This document shows positions 51,668-61,434 of a DNA stretch of 64,000 nucleotides, piece after piece (positions within the stretch are counted from its first letter, which is position 1; each line of letters starts with the position of its first letter). The notes below the pieces were generated by a model. That model searched no databases, was not told where the DNA came from, and was given only the letters and a program-made list of their open reading frames with translations. The stretch covers positions 1-64,000 of the forward strand of contig CAYWGD010000026.1 in NCBI GenBank assembly GCA_964457335.1. Reading direction: 5' to 3'. Made by a program: the position numbers and the translations under genes. This DNA comes from CAJBVW01 sp964457335 (GTDB lineage Bacteria > Myxococcota_A > UBA796 > SXON01).

Positions 51668-52891
51668 CTACGATCCCGGGAAGGTCGACCGGAGCACGGC
51701 GAGGCCCTCGGCGGAGAGGCCGGCCCGGGCGAGGGACCACTTGAGCGAGGCGGGCACGTCGCGGAAGAGGGTCCATAGGACGCGGCGGAGCGCGGGCGCG
51801 GGGTGGCGGTCGGAGAGGTAGCCGGCCCAGTCGGCGGCGGGGAGGCGGAAGAAGGCGTCGAAGAAGGCGCGGGTGGTGGGCGGATCCATGGCGAGGAGCG
51901 CCTCGAGGCCGAAGCGGTACAGCGCGCGGCGGGCGCGGCGGTCGGGGGGCCAGAGCGCGTCCCAGCCGGCGGCGACGGCGCGGGCGGGGCCGTCGGAGAG
52001 GCCGGCCACGACGGCGTCGGCGAGGCGGTCGGCGGCACCGAGGACGCGCGGGAGGAGGTAGCCGGTGGCGGGGTGGACCATCCCCGCGGCGGCGCCGAAG
52101 CCGAGCACGCGCGGGTCGGCGGGGATGGCGCCCCCCATCGTGATGGAGACCCACTCCTCCTGGGGATCGGCGGGCGCGCGGACGCCGAGGGCGGCGAGGC
52201 GGCGATCGAGGCGCGCGCGGAGGAGGTCGGCGGGGACGGCGGGGCGGGCGGCGAGGGCGGTCTCCTCGACGAAGACGCGGCCGTCGGCGAGCGGGAGGAC
52301 GTAGAGGAAGGTGGGCGGGGCGTCGTCGGCGCCGAGGGGCGCGGGGTCGAAGTCCATGAGGACGGCGCGGTCGGCGGGCCAGGGGGTCGGGCCGTCGAGG
52401 TGGCGGCCGACGGCGGTCTGGAAGGCGGGCGCGGGCCGGGACGGGGGGCGAAGGAGCGCGGAGGGCTGGCCGGTGGCGTCGATCACGACGGCGGCGGCGA
52501 CGGTGCCGTCGGCCAGCGCGAGCTCGGTGTGGGTGGCGTGGTGGGTGGCGCCGCGCACGGTGGTGGGGAAGCGCGCGGCCGCGGCGGCCCGGGCGGCGAG
52601 GCGCGCGGCGAGGCGGGCCTTGTCGACGCGGGCGTAGGCGCGGTCGAGGTCGTGGCGGCGGCCCCCGCCGAAGGACGCGACGGCGCCGGGCCAGCGCTGG
52701 TCGACGACGTCGGCGTGGCCGACCTCCGCGAGCTCGTCCTCCCAGGCGCAGTAGGTGGGGCGCCAGGCGGGCGGGCCGTCCCCGAGGTCGGGCGCCACGA
52801 GCCCGACGCGGAGGCCCCGATCGAGCAGCGCGGCGGCCACGGCGAGCCCCGCGGGACCGGCGCCGAGCACGAGGACGTCGAGGCCGGGCAT
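51668..52891 (-). CDS. crtL: Lycopene cyclase, CrtL/CrtY family, 407 aa
   Basis: ATG at 52891 follows GGAG. FAD motif LVLGAGPAGLAVAAALLDRG; conserved FLYVLPLADGRVFVEET, MDF, and GMVHPATGYLLPRVL near the C-terminus, which are cyclase family features (acidic residues in the VEET loop are needed for cyclisation). It would close the non-hydroxylated end of the carotenoid into a beta-ionone ring. It stands alone 9 kb from the crt operon. Assignment to CrtL rather than CrtY type is tentative. Confidence 0.82.
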   Translation of the reverse strand: MPGLDVLVLGAGPAGLAVAAALLDRGLRVGLVAPDLGDGPPAWRPTYCAWEDELAEVGHADVVDQRWPGAVASFGGGRRHDLDRAYARVDKARLAARLAARAAAAARFPTTVRGATHHATHTELALADGTVAAAVVIDATGQPSALLRPPSRPAPAFQTAVGRHLDGPTPWPADRAVLMDFDPAPLGADDAPPTFLYVLPLADGRVFVEETALAARPAVPADLLRARLDRRLAALGVRAPADPQEEWVSITMGGAIPADPRVLGFGAAAGMVHPATGYLLPRVLGAADRLADAVVAGLSDGPARAVAAGWDALWPPDRRARRALYRFGLEALLAMDPPTTRAFFDAFFRLPAADWAGYLSDRHPAPALRRVLWTLFRDVPASLKWSLARAGLSAEGLAVLRSTFPGS

Positions 52892-52973
52892 GGGCGCTCC
52901 TAACCTCCGGACGGGCGCGTGCGGACGCCGAGGAGCTTGACAGCGGCGGCCGGGTGCGCAACGTGCGCCCCCG

Positions 52974-55900
52974 ATGCACCCGGCCCTCGGCGCCAACGAC
53001 ACCCCGGCCGCCCTCGCGGCGAGCGCGACCCGCCTCGGGCTCGACCCGGTGCTGGACGCGCGGCTGCTCGACTGGTTCGAGGCGAGCGGGCTCTCGCCCC
53101 TGACCCTCCGCCTCGTGCAGCGGCTCGCGCTCACGCAGGGCTGCGGGACGCCGCGCGCGCTGCTCGAGCAGCCCCGGGTGTGGGACGCGCTCGGGCGGGG
53201 CGTGGCGCGCACGGTCCTCGACGACCTGGGCGAGTGGATGGCGGGCGTGGCGGCGCGGGACGGGCTCCTCGCGAAGGCGCCGGAGGTGGCGCCGGCGGGG
53301 GCGGAGCGGGCGGGTGCGGGCCGCGCGGCGTCGGAGGCGGACGTGGCGCATGCGCGCGCGGGGGTGAACGTGGCCCCGACGGGGGCCGTGCTGGCGCCGG
53401 GGATGTCCCTGGCGGCGCTGCGCGCGTGGGCGGAGGCGCGGCAGGTGACGCCGGAGCTCGCGCGGGGGGCCCGGGTGCTCGACGATCGCGTGGTCGGGCG
53501 CGCCCGCCACTGGTTCTGGCGCGCGCCGAGCGCGACGATCGCCGACGTGGTGACCGCCGCGCCGCGGCGTCCGGGCGCGGACGCGGTGCCCGAGGAGATC
53601 CAGGAGGCGGCGGTCGAGTGGCTGGACGAGCGCGCGAAGCGCGTGGCCCGGGCGCTGCTCGACGAGCGGGCGGCGCTGGAGGGCCGGGCGCCGCCCGAGG
53701 AGGCGCCGCTCCGGGCGCTCTGGGAGCGCGTGACGGAGGCACGGCGTGTGTTGCGCGAGCAGGTGCTCCCGATCCCGTCGGACGAGGCCGAGCGGATCGT
53801 GCTGTTGCGATCGGAGGATCCCCCGACGTGGGCCGTGCGCGACAGCTGGCTGCGCGTGTGTGACCGCGGGGGCGCGTCGATCGCGGGGGTGCGGCTCCAG
53901 GCGGGCGCCGACGAGCCGCTCCTCACGTGCAACTGCGGCGGCGAGGCGCGCTGCGCGCTCGGGCTGACGGCCCTCGACTCGCTGCACGACGCGCTGGGGC
54001 GGCCGGGCCACCCGGAGCGGGCGTGGCTCCGCGAGGTGCTCGGCACGCCCGCGTGGCGACGCGCGCTGGCGGACCTGGACGCGTTGCTCGTGACCGAGGA
54101 GCCGGACGACGGCGTGCCGGGCTGGCGCGTGGACCCCGACCGCGCCGAGGTGACGCCGCTCTGGTGCCGGCCGAAGAAGCGCGGGGAAGGCTGGAAGCTG
54201 ACGAAGGTGACCCTCGACGAGCTCGTGCAGGCGCCGGCGCGGTGGTCGTCCCCCGCGGACCGGGACGTGCGCGACCTCTTGCTGGCGGACCGGGAGGGCG
54301 TCGCGTTCGCCGCCATGCTCTCGCGGCTCGTCGGGCACCCGCGCGTGTTCCTCGGGAGCGAGCGGGTGCCGGTGCGGCGCTCGCCGATCGGCGCGGACTG
54401 GAACCCCACGGACGACGGCGGCGTGCGCGTCGGGCTGCGCGTGGGGGAGCGGCCGATCGAGGCGGAGGAGCTGGCCGACCTGCTCGGGGACGACGGCTGG
54501 TACGTGCTCCACGACGACGACGGCTTCGACGTGTTCGCGTCCGACCGCGCGACCGCGGCGTTCGTGCATGCGCTCGCGCGCCGCGGGCAGGTGTTCCCGG
54601 CGGAGGCCGCGGAGGCGCTGCTGGCGCGGCTCGAGCCGCTCTCGCGGGTGATCCCGGCGCGGGTGGCGCCGCAGCTGCGCGGCCGGGCCAAGGAGCCGGA
54701 CGACCGGCCGTTGTTGCGGCTCGATCCGCTCGGGGAGGGCGGGCTGCTCGTGACCGCGCTGGTGCGGCCGCTCGCGGGCGGGCCGGCGTTCCCCCCGGGG
54801 GAGGGGCCCGACGAGCTGCACGCGGGGGTCGGCGAGGGGCGGGTGCACGTGCAGCGGGTGCGCGCGGCCGAGCCGGGCCGCGTGCGCGCGGCGATCGCGG
54901 GGCTGCCGCTGCCGGCGGGGGCGGAGGGGCCGGCGTTCACGTGGACGCTCGGCGACGCGGAGGCGGCGCTCGACCTCGCGAGCGCGCTCCAGGGGCGGCC
55001 GATCGTGGTGGAGTGGGCCGGCCCGCCGCGCCGGACGAAGACCGTCGGGGCGCGCGATTTGCGGCTGCAGGTGACGAGCGCGCGGGATTGGCTCGACGTG
55101 GGCGGCGGCATCGAGGTGGATGGGGCGACGGTGCAACTCGGGGCGCTGCTCTCCGCGGTGCTGGCGGGGCGGCGGTACGTGGCCGTGGACGGCGAGTCGT
55201 GGGTGCGCATCGGCGACGAGCTCTCGGCGCAGCTCGCGGCCGTGGCGGAGGTCGCGGAGGCCGGCGGCGGGGGCGCGGAGGTGCCGAAGCTCGCGGCGCC
55301 GGTGCTCGACGGGCTCCAGGCCGCGGGCGCGGCGATCGAGGCCCCGATGGGCTGGGACGACCTGATCCAGCGGGCGCGCGCGGCGGAGGGCTGGGAGCCG
55401 GAGGTGCCGGCCGGGCTCGCGGCGGAGCTGCGCGACTACCAGCGGGCGGGTTTTGCGTGGATGGCGCGGCTCGCGCGCTGGGCGCCCGGGGCCTGCCTCG
55501 CCGACGACATGGGCCTGGGCAAGACGGTGCAGGCGCTGGCGCTGCTCGTGCACCGCGCGGAGCTCGGCCCCGCGCTGATCGTGGCGCCGACGTCCGTGGG
55601 CTTCAACTGGATCCGCGAGGCGGCGCGTTTCGCCCCCGGGCTGCGGGTGCGCGCGCTCCGCGGGGCCGACCGGCGCGCGATGCTGGCGGACCTGGGGCCC
55701 GGGGACGTGCTCGTCACGAGCTGGGACCTGCTCCCGCGCGACATCGACGCGCTGGCGGAGGTGCGCTTCGGGACGGCGGTGCTCGACGAGGCCCAGGCGA
55801 TGAAGAACGCGACGACGGCCCGGGCGAAGGCCGCGGCGCGGCTGGTCGCGGACTTCCGCGTGGCGCTCACCGGTACGCCGGTCGAGAACCGGGTGAGCGA

Positions 55901-56816
55901 GCTCTGGAGCCTGTTCCGCGTGGTCGCGCCGGGGCTCCTCGGGAGCTGGGAGCGCTTCCGGACCCGCTTCGCGAGCGCGATCGAGCGCGACGGGGACACG
56001 CGGCGGCGGGCGGCGCTGGCGCGGCTCATCCGGCCGTTCCTCCTGCGGCGCGTGAAGTCCGAGGTCGCGCGCGAGCTGCCGCCACGCACCGACGTGAACG
56101 TGGAGGTGCTGCTCTCGCGCGAGGAGCGGCAGCTCTACGACGCCGCGCGCGCCACGTTCGCGGCCCAGCTCGCCGACGACGCGGGCCCGCCCGAGCAGCG
56201 GCGCTTCAAGGTGCTCGCCGCCCTGACGCGGTTGCGGCAGCTGGCGTGCCATCCCCGCCTGCTGGATCCGGAGACGACCGTGCCCTCGTCCAAGCTCGGG
56301 CGGCTCGTGGAGATCGTGGCGGAGCTGCGCGAGGAGGGGCACCGCGCGCTCGTGTTCAGCCAGTTCACGCGGCAGCTCGCGCTCGTACGGGAGGTTTTGA
56401 CGGCGGCGGGCGTGCCGCTCCGCTACCTGGACGGCGAGACGCCCGAGGCGAAGCGGCGCGCGGAGGTCGACGCCTTCCAGCGCGGGGAGGGCGACGTGTT
56501 CCTCATCTCGCTCAAGGCGGGCGGCACCGGGCTCACGCTGACCGCGGCCACGTACGTGATCCACCTCGACCCGTGGTGGAACCCCGCCGTGGAGGACCAG
56601 GCCAGCGACCGCGCCCACCGCATCGGGCAGACGCAGCCCGTCACCGTGTACCGGCTCGTGGCGAAGGGCACGATCGAGGAGAAGATCCTCGCGCTCCACG
56701 GGGAGAAGCGGGCGCTCGTGGAGGGGCTGCTCGAGGGCACGGGCGAGGCCGCCACGCTCGGCACGGACGAGCTGGTCGCGCTCCTGACCGCGCCCGACGA
56801 GGCCGACGAGGTGTAG
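52974..56816 (+). CDS. SNF2-family helicase with SWIM-like zinc finger, 1280 aa
   Basis: Residues ~310-335 hold TCNCGGEARCALG, a SWIM-like CxC...C motif (Cys319, 321, 327) in which the final His is Leu329. The SNF2 ATPase is at ~825-1270: DDMGLGKT (Lys850), DEAQ (Asp938-Gln941), LTGTPVENR, VFSQFTRQL, KAGGTGLTLT, DPWWNPAVEDQASDRAHRIGQ. It is the common large bacterial SNF2 type that follows DNA and may work on transcription or repair complexes. Neighbours (cyclase, CotH) give no hint. No partner of a known SNF2-containing defence system is nearby. Confidence 0.88.
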   Translation: MHPALGANDTPAALAASATRLGLDPVLDARLLDWFEASGLSPLTLRLVQRLALTQGCGTPRALLEQPRVWDALGRGVARTVLDDLGEWMAGVAARDGLLAKAPEVAPAGAERAGAGRAASEADVAHARAGVNVAPTGAVLAPGMSLAALRAWAEARQVTPELARGARVLDDRVVGRARHWFWRAPSATIADVVTAAPRRPGADAVPEEIQEAAVEWLDERAKRVARALLDERAALEGRAPPEEAPLRALWERVTEARRVLREQVLPIPSDEAERIVLLRSEDPPTWAVRDSWLRVCDRGGASIAGVRLQAGADEPLLTCNCGGEARCALGLTALDSLHDALGRPGHPERAWLREVLGTPAWRRALADLDALLVTEEPDDGVPGWRVDPDRAEVTPLWCRPKKRGEGWKLTKVTLDELVQAPARWSSPADRDVRDLLLADREGVAFAAMLSRLVGHPRVFLGSERVPVRRSPIGADWNPTDDGGVRVGLRVGERPIEAEELADLLGDDGWYVLHDDDGFDVFASDRATAAFVHALARRGQVFPAEAAEALLARLEPLSRVIPARVAPQLRGRAKEPDDRPLLRLDPLGEGGLLVTALVRPLAGGPAFPPGEGPDELHAGVGEGRVHVQRVRAAEPGRVRAAIAGLPLPAGAEGPAFTWTLGDAEAALDLASALQGRPIVVEWAGPPRRTKTVGARDLRLQVTSARDWLDVGGGIEVDGATVQLGALLSAVLAGRRYVAVDGESWVRIGDELSAQLAAVAEVAEAGGGGAEVPKLAAPVLDGLQAAGAAIEAPMGWDDLIQRARAAEGWEPEVPAGLAAELRDYQRAGFAWMARLARWAPGACLADDMGLGKTVQALALLVHRAELGPALIVAPTSVGFNWIREAARFAPGLRVRALRGADRRAMLADLGPGDVLVTSWDLLPRDIDALAEVRFGTAVLDEAQAMKNATTARAKAAARLVADFRVALTGTPVENRVSELWSLFRVVAPGLLGSWERFRTRFASAIERDGDTRRRAALARLIRPFLLRRVKSEVARELPPRTDVNVEVLLSREERQLYDAARATFAAQLADDAGPPEQRRFKVLAALTRLRQLACHPRLLDPETTVPSSKLGRLVEIVAELREEGHRALVFSQFTRQLALVREVLTAAGVPLRYLDGETPEAKRRAEVDAFQRGEGDVFLISLKAGGTGLTLTAATYVIHLDPWWNPAVEDQASDRAHRIGQTQPVTVYRLVAKGTIEEKILALHGEKRALVEGLLEGTGEAATLGTDELVALLTAPDEADEV

Positions 56817-56857
56817 GAGCCCCTGGCGAACGGCGGAGCCGGCGGTACAGTCTGTCG

Positions 56858-58084
56858 GTGCTCCTCCTCCTCGCCTGCGCGCCGGGCTCCATCGTCCTCC
56901 CGCCGGAAGCCACGCCGCCGGTCGTGGACTCCGGCGTCGTCGAGGCACCCGAGCGCATCGGCGCGGCGCCCGACACCGGCGAGGAGCCCGGGGACGTGCC
57001 GGACGTGCTCTTCGAGGAGGGCCGCGTCAACCGGCTGGCGTTGGAGCTCGACGCGGACGCGCTGAGCGACATCCGGCGGGACGGCTCGCAGTACGTGCCC
57101 GCCACGCTCGTGTACGAGGGCCGGAGCTGGGAGGTGGCGATCCGCGTGAAGGGGTCGAGCACCTGGTCGGACTTCACCGCGAAGCCGTCGCTCGTGGTGG
57201 ACGTGAACCGGCTCGTGCCCGACCAGGAGTTCATGGGGCTGAAGCGGTTCAACCTCCACAACCAGATCATCGACCCGATGATGATGTCGGAGGTGATGTC
57301 CTACCGCTACCTGCGCGACGCGGGGCTCCCGGCGTCGCGCGCGGGCTACGCGCGGCTCACGGTGAACGGCGCGGACTACGGCCTCTACAGCACGGTCGAG
57401 GCCATCAACGACGACTTCCTGGAGAGCTGGTTCGCGGATCCCGACGGCAACCTCTACGAGAACGGCTGGCAGGACTGCGATCTCGACGACGCCGACTGCT
57501 TCGAGCCCGAGGAGACCGACGAGGGGGACGACGACGCGCTCTACGCGTTGGAGGCGGCCGCGCGCCTGAACGGGGAGGAGTGGGAGGCGGCGATGCGGGA
57601 GAAGCTCGATTGGGAGCTGTTCATCCGCTCGCTCGCCATGGACGCGCTCATCGCCCACTGGGACGGCTACGCCTACGACCGATCCAACTACCACCTCTAC
57701 CACGACCCCACGGCGGACAAGTGGACGTTCATCCCGCAGTCCATGGACCTGGACTACGGGTGGCGGCCGTGGAGCTACCCGACCTGCGGCCGCTACGGGG
57801 TGGACCCCGCCGACTACACCGAGGGGATGCTCGGGCGGAAGTGCCTCGCGAGCGAGACGTGCCGCGCCGAGTACGTGGCGGAGCTGCTCCGACTGAACGA
57901 CCAGTTCGAGGCCGCGGACCCGGTCGCGCGGGTCGACACGTTGTACGCGCTCATCGCCGACGAGGTCGCGTCCGACCGGCGCAAGGAGTACGACACCGAG
58001 GACTTCGAGGCGCACGTCGCATGCGTGCGGGCCTGGGTCGAGCAGCGCCCGGACGAGATCCGCGCGTGGGCCGCCGGGCAGTAG
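56858..58084 (+). CDS. CotH-like kinase-family lipoprotein, 408 aa
   Basis: GTG start gives MLLLLAC, a very short lipobox signal. Mature protein has CotH-family segments: VAIRVKGSSTWSDFTAKPSL, KRFNLHNQIIDPMMMSEVMSYRYLRDAG-type stretch, GLYSTVEAIND, NLYENG, and WDGYAYDRSNYHLYHD plus FIPQSMDLDYGW near the end. The Asp pairs in these motifs match the atypical kinase active site. CotH proteins phosphorylate extracellular proteins in spores; here a surface target is possible. Pairs of Cys (CDLDDADC) suggest disulfides. Confidence 0.78.
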   Translation: MLLLLACAPGSIVLPPEATPPVVDSGVVEAPERIGAAPDTGEEPGDVPDVLFEEGRVNRLALELDADALSDIRRDGSQYVPATLVYEGRSWEVAIRVKGSSTWSDFTAKPSLVVDVNRLVPDQEFMGLKRFNLHNQIIDPMMMSEVMSYRYLRDAGLPASRAGYARLTVNGADYGLYSTVEAINDDFLESWFADPDGNLYENGWQDCDLDDADCFEPEETDEGDDDALYALEAAARLNGEEWEAAMREKLDWELFIRSLAMDALIAHWDGYAYDRSNYHLYHDPTADKWTFIPQSMDLDYGWRPWSYPTCGRYGVDPADYTEGMLGRKCLASETCRAEYVAELLRLNDQFEAADPVARVDTLYALIADEVASDRRKEYDTEDFEAHVACVRAWVEQRPDEIRAWAAGQ

Positions 58085-58128
58085 GCGTCCGGACGCGGCG
58101 GGCCCGGAGGCGCTAAGCTCCCGGCGCC

Positions 58129-61100
58129 ATGACCACGCTCCTGCTCGTCCTCGCCGCGTTCGCCCACCCCGACGGCCCCGCGCCGCACCTGACGCCGGAG
58201 GCGGCCGCGCCGGCGACCGCCGCCGAGCCGGAGGAGAAGGCCCCGAAGCCCGACTGGAAGGTGGACGAGCCGCACGGCCCCACCCACCCCGTGTCCTTCG
58301 ACCTGCGCGAGGGCACCTGGATGAGCGTCACCGTGCACGGCGACCGGGTGGTGTTCGACCTGCTCGGGGACCTCTGGTCGCTCCCGCTCGCGGGCGGGGA
58401 GGCCACGCGCCTCACCTCGGGCGCCGCGTGGGACACCCAGCCGCGCTTCAGCCCCGACGGCACCCGGATCGCGTTCGCCTCGGACCGGGGCGGCAACGAG
58501 CAGCTCTGGGTCATGGACGCCGACGGCACGGACGCGCGCCCGATCACCGACGAGGGCGAGGCGCGCGTGACCGAGCCGCTCTGGGACCCGAGCGGCGACT
58601 GGGTCATCGGGCGGCGGCGCACGGTCGACACGCGCAGCATCGGCGTCACGGAGCTCTGGCAGTACCACCTGGAGGGCGGCAAGGGCTTCCGCCTCACCTC
58701 GCTCGACGCGCACCCGCACGCCGGCGAGGCCACCACCGACGGCCGCTACGTGTGGTTCTCGTCGCGGAGCGGGCGCTTCGAGTACAACCACGATCCGCTC
58801 GGCGGCTTGTGGTCCGTGTGGCGGATGGACCGGCGCACCGGCCAGCAGCTGCCGGTGATCACCGGCGCGGGGAGCGCGTCGCGACCGTTGCTCTCGCCGG
58901 ACGGGAGGTCGATGGTGTTCGTGTCGCGCGACCGCGGGCAGGCCCTGCTCGAGGTGGCCGACCTCGCGACCGGCCGGCGTCGCGTGCTCGCGGACTGGCT
59001 CGACCGCGACGAGATGGAGGCCTTCGCGCTCCACGGCACCTACCCGGCCATGGACTGGACCGACGACGGCCGGCTCGTGCTCTGGGCCAAGGGCAAGTTG
59101 TGGCGGGTGGGGTTGGACGGCACCCGCGCCGAGATCCCCTTCCACGCGGTCGGGTCGTGGCAGTTCCGGGACGTGACCCGTTGGGAGCGCGAGGTGCCGG
59201 ACGACGTGCGGGCCAAGGTGGTGCGCTGGCCGACCTGGGGCCGCGACGGGAGCGTGGCGTTCTCGGCGATGGGCGTTTTGTGGGTGCGGAAGCCCGACGG
59301 CGCCGTGGAGCGGCTCTCCCCGGGGACCGGGTACGCGCCGGCCTGGGGTCCCGACGGCTCGCTGGCGTGGACCTCGTGGAGCGACACGGAAGGTGGCCGC
59401 CTGCACGTCACCCGCCTCGGGAAGAAGCGCTCCGACGAGGTGCTCCCCGTCGAGGGGCAGCTCTTGAACCCCGCGTTCGGGGCGGACGGGCGGATCGTGG
59501 CGCTCCGGGGCGTCGGTGGCACGGGCTCGCCCGACCTCGGCTCCGAGCCGTGGTACGAGATCGTGCTGCTCGAACGCGGGAAGAAGGGTTGGACCTCGCG
59601 CGTGGTCACCTCGACGGGCAACCGCGGCTCCGCGTCGCGCGCGACCCGGCTGTACCTGCACGACGACCGGGTCTGGTTCATGGAGGACCGGCCCGGCGTG
59701 GGGCGTGTGCCCGGCAAGACGGCGCTCGTGTCCGTGGCGTTGGACGGCACGGACGAGCGCACCCACCTGGTGTTCGACGGCGCCGAGGAGATCGCCATCG
59801 CGCCCGACTTTCGCCGCGTGGCCTACAAGCAGGATCACCAGGCCTGGATCACCGCGCTCCCCACGTGGGGCTCCGAGGTGGCGGTGGACGGGTCCGTGCC
59901 GACCCAGCGCCTCACCAAGGTGGTCGGGGACTGGCTCGGGTGGACGCCCGACGGGAGCGCCGTCACGTGGACGGTGGGGCCGACGCTGCACAAGAAGGTT
60001 GTCACGGGGGTCGGTGCGCCTCGGCGGGACCCGGCGACGGGGGAGGCCCCGAAGCCCGACTACGACGCCGGCGTCGAGAAGCTCGAGGTCGCGCTGAGCG
60101 TGCCCCGGGCGCGTCCGGAGGGGGTGATCGCGCTGACGCACGCGCGGGTGCTCACCATGAACGGCGAGCAGGTGATCGAGGACGCCACCGTGGTGATCGA
60201 GCGCGACCGCATCGTGTCGATCGGCGGGCCGGTGCCCGCGGGCGCCCGGGTGATCGACTGCACCGGGAAGACCGTGATCCCCGGCCTGATCGACGTGCAC
60301 GCCCACCTGCACTACACCGCGGGTGACATCCTGCCGGAGCAGGAGTGGCGCTACCAGACGGCGCTCGACTTCGGTGTCACCACCGTGCACGACCCCTCGG
60401 CGTCCACGGACCTCGTGTTCACGCAGGCCGAGCGGGTGGAGGCGGGGTTCGCGCAGGGGCCGCGGGTGTACTCCACCGGCGGGGTGCTCTACGGCGCGCT
60501 CTCCAACGACGGCGCCAAGACCGCGGATCCCGACGCCGCGCGCGACCACGTGGCCCGGCTCGCCGCGGTCGGCGCGGTGAGCGTGAAGGTGTACCAGCAG
60601 AGCCAGCGCGAGCGGCGGCAGTGGTACGTGCAGGCCTGCAACGAGCTGAAGATCCTGTGCGTCCCCGAGGGGGGTGGGGACTTGTTCCAGAACCTCGGCA
60701 TGGTGCAGGACGGTTTCCACGCCATCGAGCACTCGCTGCCCAACTCACCGGTGTACGCCGACGTGGTGCGGTGGATGGCGGGCGGGCGCACGCCGACGAG
60801 CGCCGGCACCGCGTGGACGCCCACGCTGCTCGTCGCCTACGGCGGGCTCATGGGCGAGAATTGGTTCTACCAATACATGAACCCGCTGGACGACGCCCGG
60901 CTCTTGCGGCATCACCCCCGGCGCCTGCTCGACGCGCAGTCCTGGCGGCGCGACATCCTCGCGCAGGACGCCGAGTGGAACTTCCAGGTCGCCGCCAAGG
61001 ACGCCGCCAACGTGGCTCGCGCGGGCGGGCTCGTGACCCTGGGCGCGCACGGCCAGCTCCAGGGCCTGGGCGTGCACTGGGAGCTCTGGGCGCTGGCCGG

Positions 61101-61302
61101 CCCGGGGGCGATGACCCCCCTGGAGGCGCTGCGCGCGGCCACGATCGGCGGGGCGACCTACCTGGGGCTCGAGGAGCAGCTGGGGTCCGTGGAGGTGGGG
61201 AAGCTCGCCGACCTCGTGGTGCTCGACGCGGACCCGCGCGCGGACGTGCGGAACACGGCGAAGATCGCGTTCGTGGTGAAGAATGGGGTGGTGTGGGAGT
61301 AG
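58129..61302 (+). CDS. TolB-type beta-propeller fused to amidohydrolase, secreted, 1057 aa
   Basis: Signal MTTLLLVLAAFAHP. Residues ~45-640 are WD40/TolB-like PD40 blades (QPRFSPDGTRIAFASDRGGNEQLWVMDADG, LSPDGRSMVFVSRD). Residues ~665-1057 form an amidohydrolase: PGLIDVHAHLHY (His724, His726), VKVYQQS (Lys820, metal-bridging or nearby), AIEHSL (His868), LGAHGQLQG and the C-terminal VGKLADLVVLDADP. This combination is common in Myxococcota and Bacteroidota periplasmic enzymes thought to act on cyclic amides or peptides. Substrate unknown. Ends at three hairpins. Confidence 0.85.
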   Translation: MTTLLLVLAAFAHPDGPAPHLTPEAAAPATAAEPEEKAPKPDWKVDEPHGPTHPVSFDLREGTWMSVTVHGDRVVFDLLGDLWSLPLAGGEATRLTSGAAWDTQPRFSPDGTRIAFASDRGGNEQLWVMDADGTDARPITDEGEARVTEPLWDPSGDWVIGRRRTVDTRSIGVTELWQYHLEGGKGFRLTSLDAHPHAGEATTDGRYVWFSSRSGRFEYNHDPLGGLWSVWRMDRRTGQQLPVITGAGSASRPLLSPDGRSMVFVSRDRGQALLEVADLATGRRRVLADWLDRDEMEAFALHGTYPAMDWTDDGRLVLWAKGKLWRVGLDGTRAEIPFHAVGSWQFRDVTRWEREVPDDVRAKVVRWPTWGRDGSVAFSAMGVLWVRKPDGAVERLSPGTGYAPAWGPDGSLAWTSWSDTEGGRLHVTRLGKKRSDEVLPVEGQLLNPAFGADGRIVALRGVGGTGSPDLGSEPWYEIVLLERGKKGWTSRVVTSTGNRGSASRATRLYLHDDRVWFMEDRPGVGRVPGKTALVSVALDGTDERTHLVFDGAEEIAIAPDFRRVAYKQDHQAWITALPTWGSEVAVDGSVPTQRLTKVVGDWLGWTPDGSAVTWTVGPTLHKKVVTGVGAPRRDPATGEAPKPDYDAGVEKLEVALSVPRARPEGVIALTHARVLTMNGEQVIEDATVVIERDRIVSIGGPVPAGARVIDCTGKTVIPGLIDVHAHLHYTAGDILPEQEWRYQTALDFGVTTVHDPSASTDLVFTQAERVEAGFAQGPRVYSTGGVLYGALSNDGAKTADPDAARDHVARLAAVGAVSVKVYQQSQRERRQWYVQACNELKILCVPEGGGDLFQNLGMVQDGFHAIEHSLPNSPVYADVVRWMAGGRTPTSAGTAWTPTLLVAYGGLMGENWFYQYMNPLDDARLLRHHPRRLLDAQSWRRDILAQDAEWNFQVAAKDAANVARAGGLVTLGAHGQLQGLGVHWELWALAGPGAMTPLEALRAATIGGATYLGLEEQLGSVEVGKLADLVVLDADPRADVRNTAKIAFVVKNGVVWE

Positions 61303-61325
61303 GATCGCGCGAGGAGCCTGGAGGG

Positions 61326-61419
61326 CGGCCGCGCAGCGGCCGGTCCGCCCGTCCGCGGGCGGACCAAGCGGCTCCGCCGCGCGCCCGGAAGGGTCCGGCC
61401 CCCGCCGCTTCGGCGGGGG
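61326..61419. terminator. Three consecutive hairpins between convergent genes
   Basis: CGGCCGC/GCGGCCG with 3-base loop (61326-61342), GGTCCGCCC/GGGCGGACC with 6-base loop (61342-61365) and CCCCCGCC/GGCGGGGG with loop GCTTC (61399-61419). All stems are perfect. Lies in the gap 61303-61434 between stops. Confidence 0.55.
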
Positions 61420-61434
61420 ACGCGCCCGGGTGTG

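Noticed and set aside
52974..56816. SNF2 helicase as part of a known defence system (DISARM-like or similar).
   Set aside because: No methyltransferase, PLD nuclease or DUF partner is adjacent; neighbours are a cyclase and a CotH-like lipoprotein.
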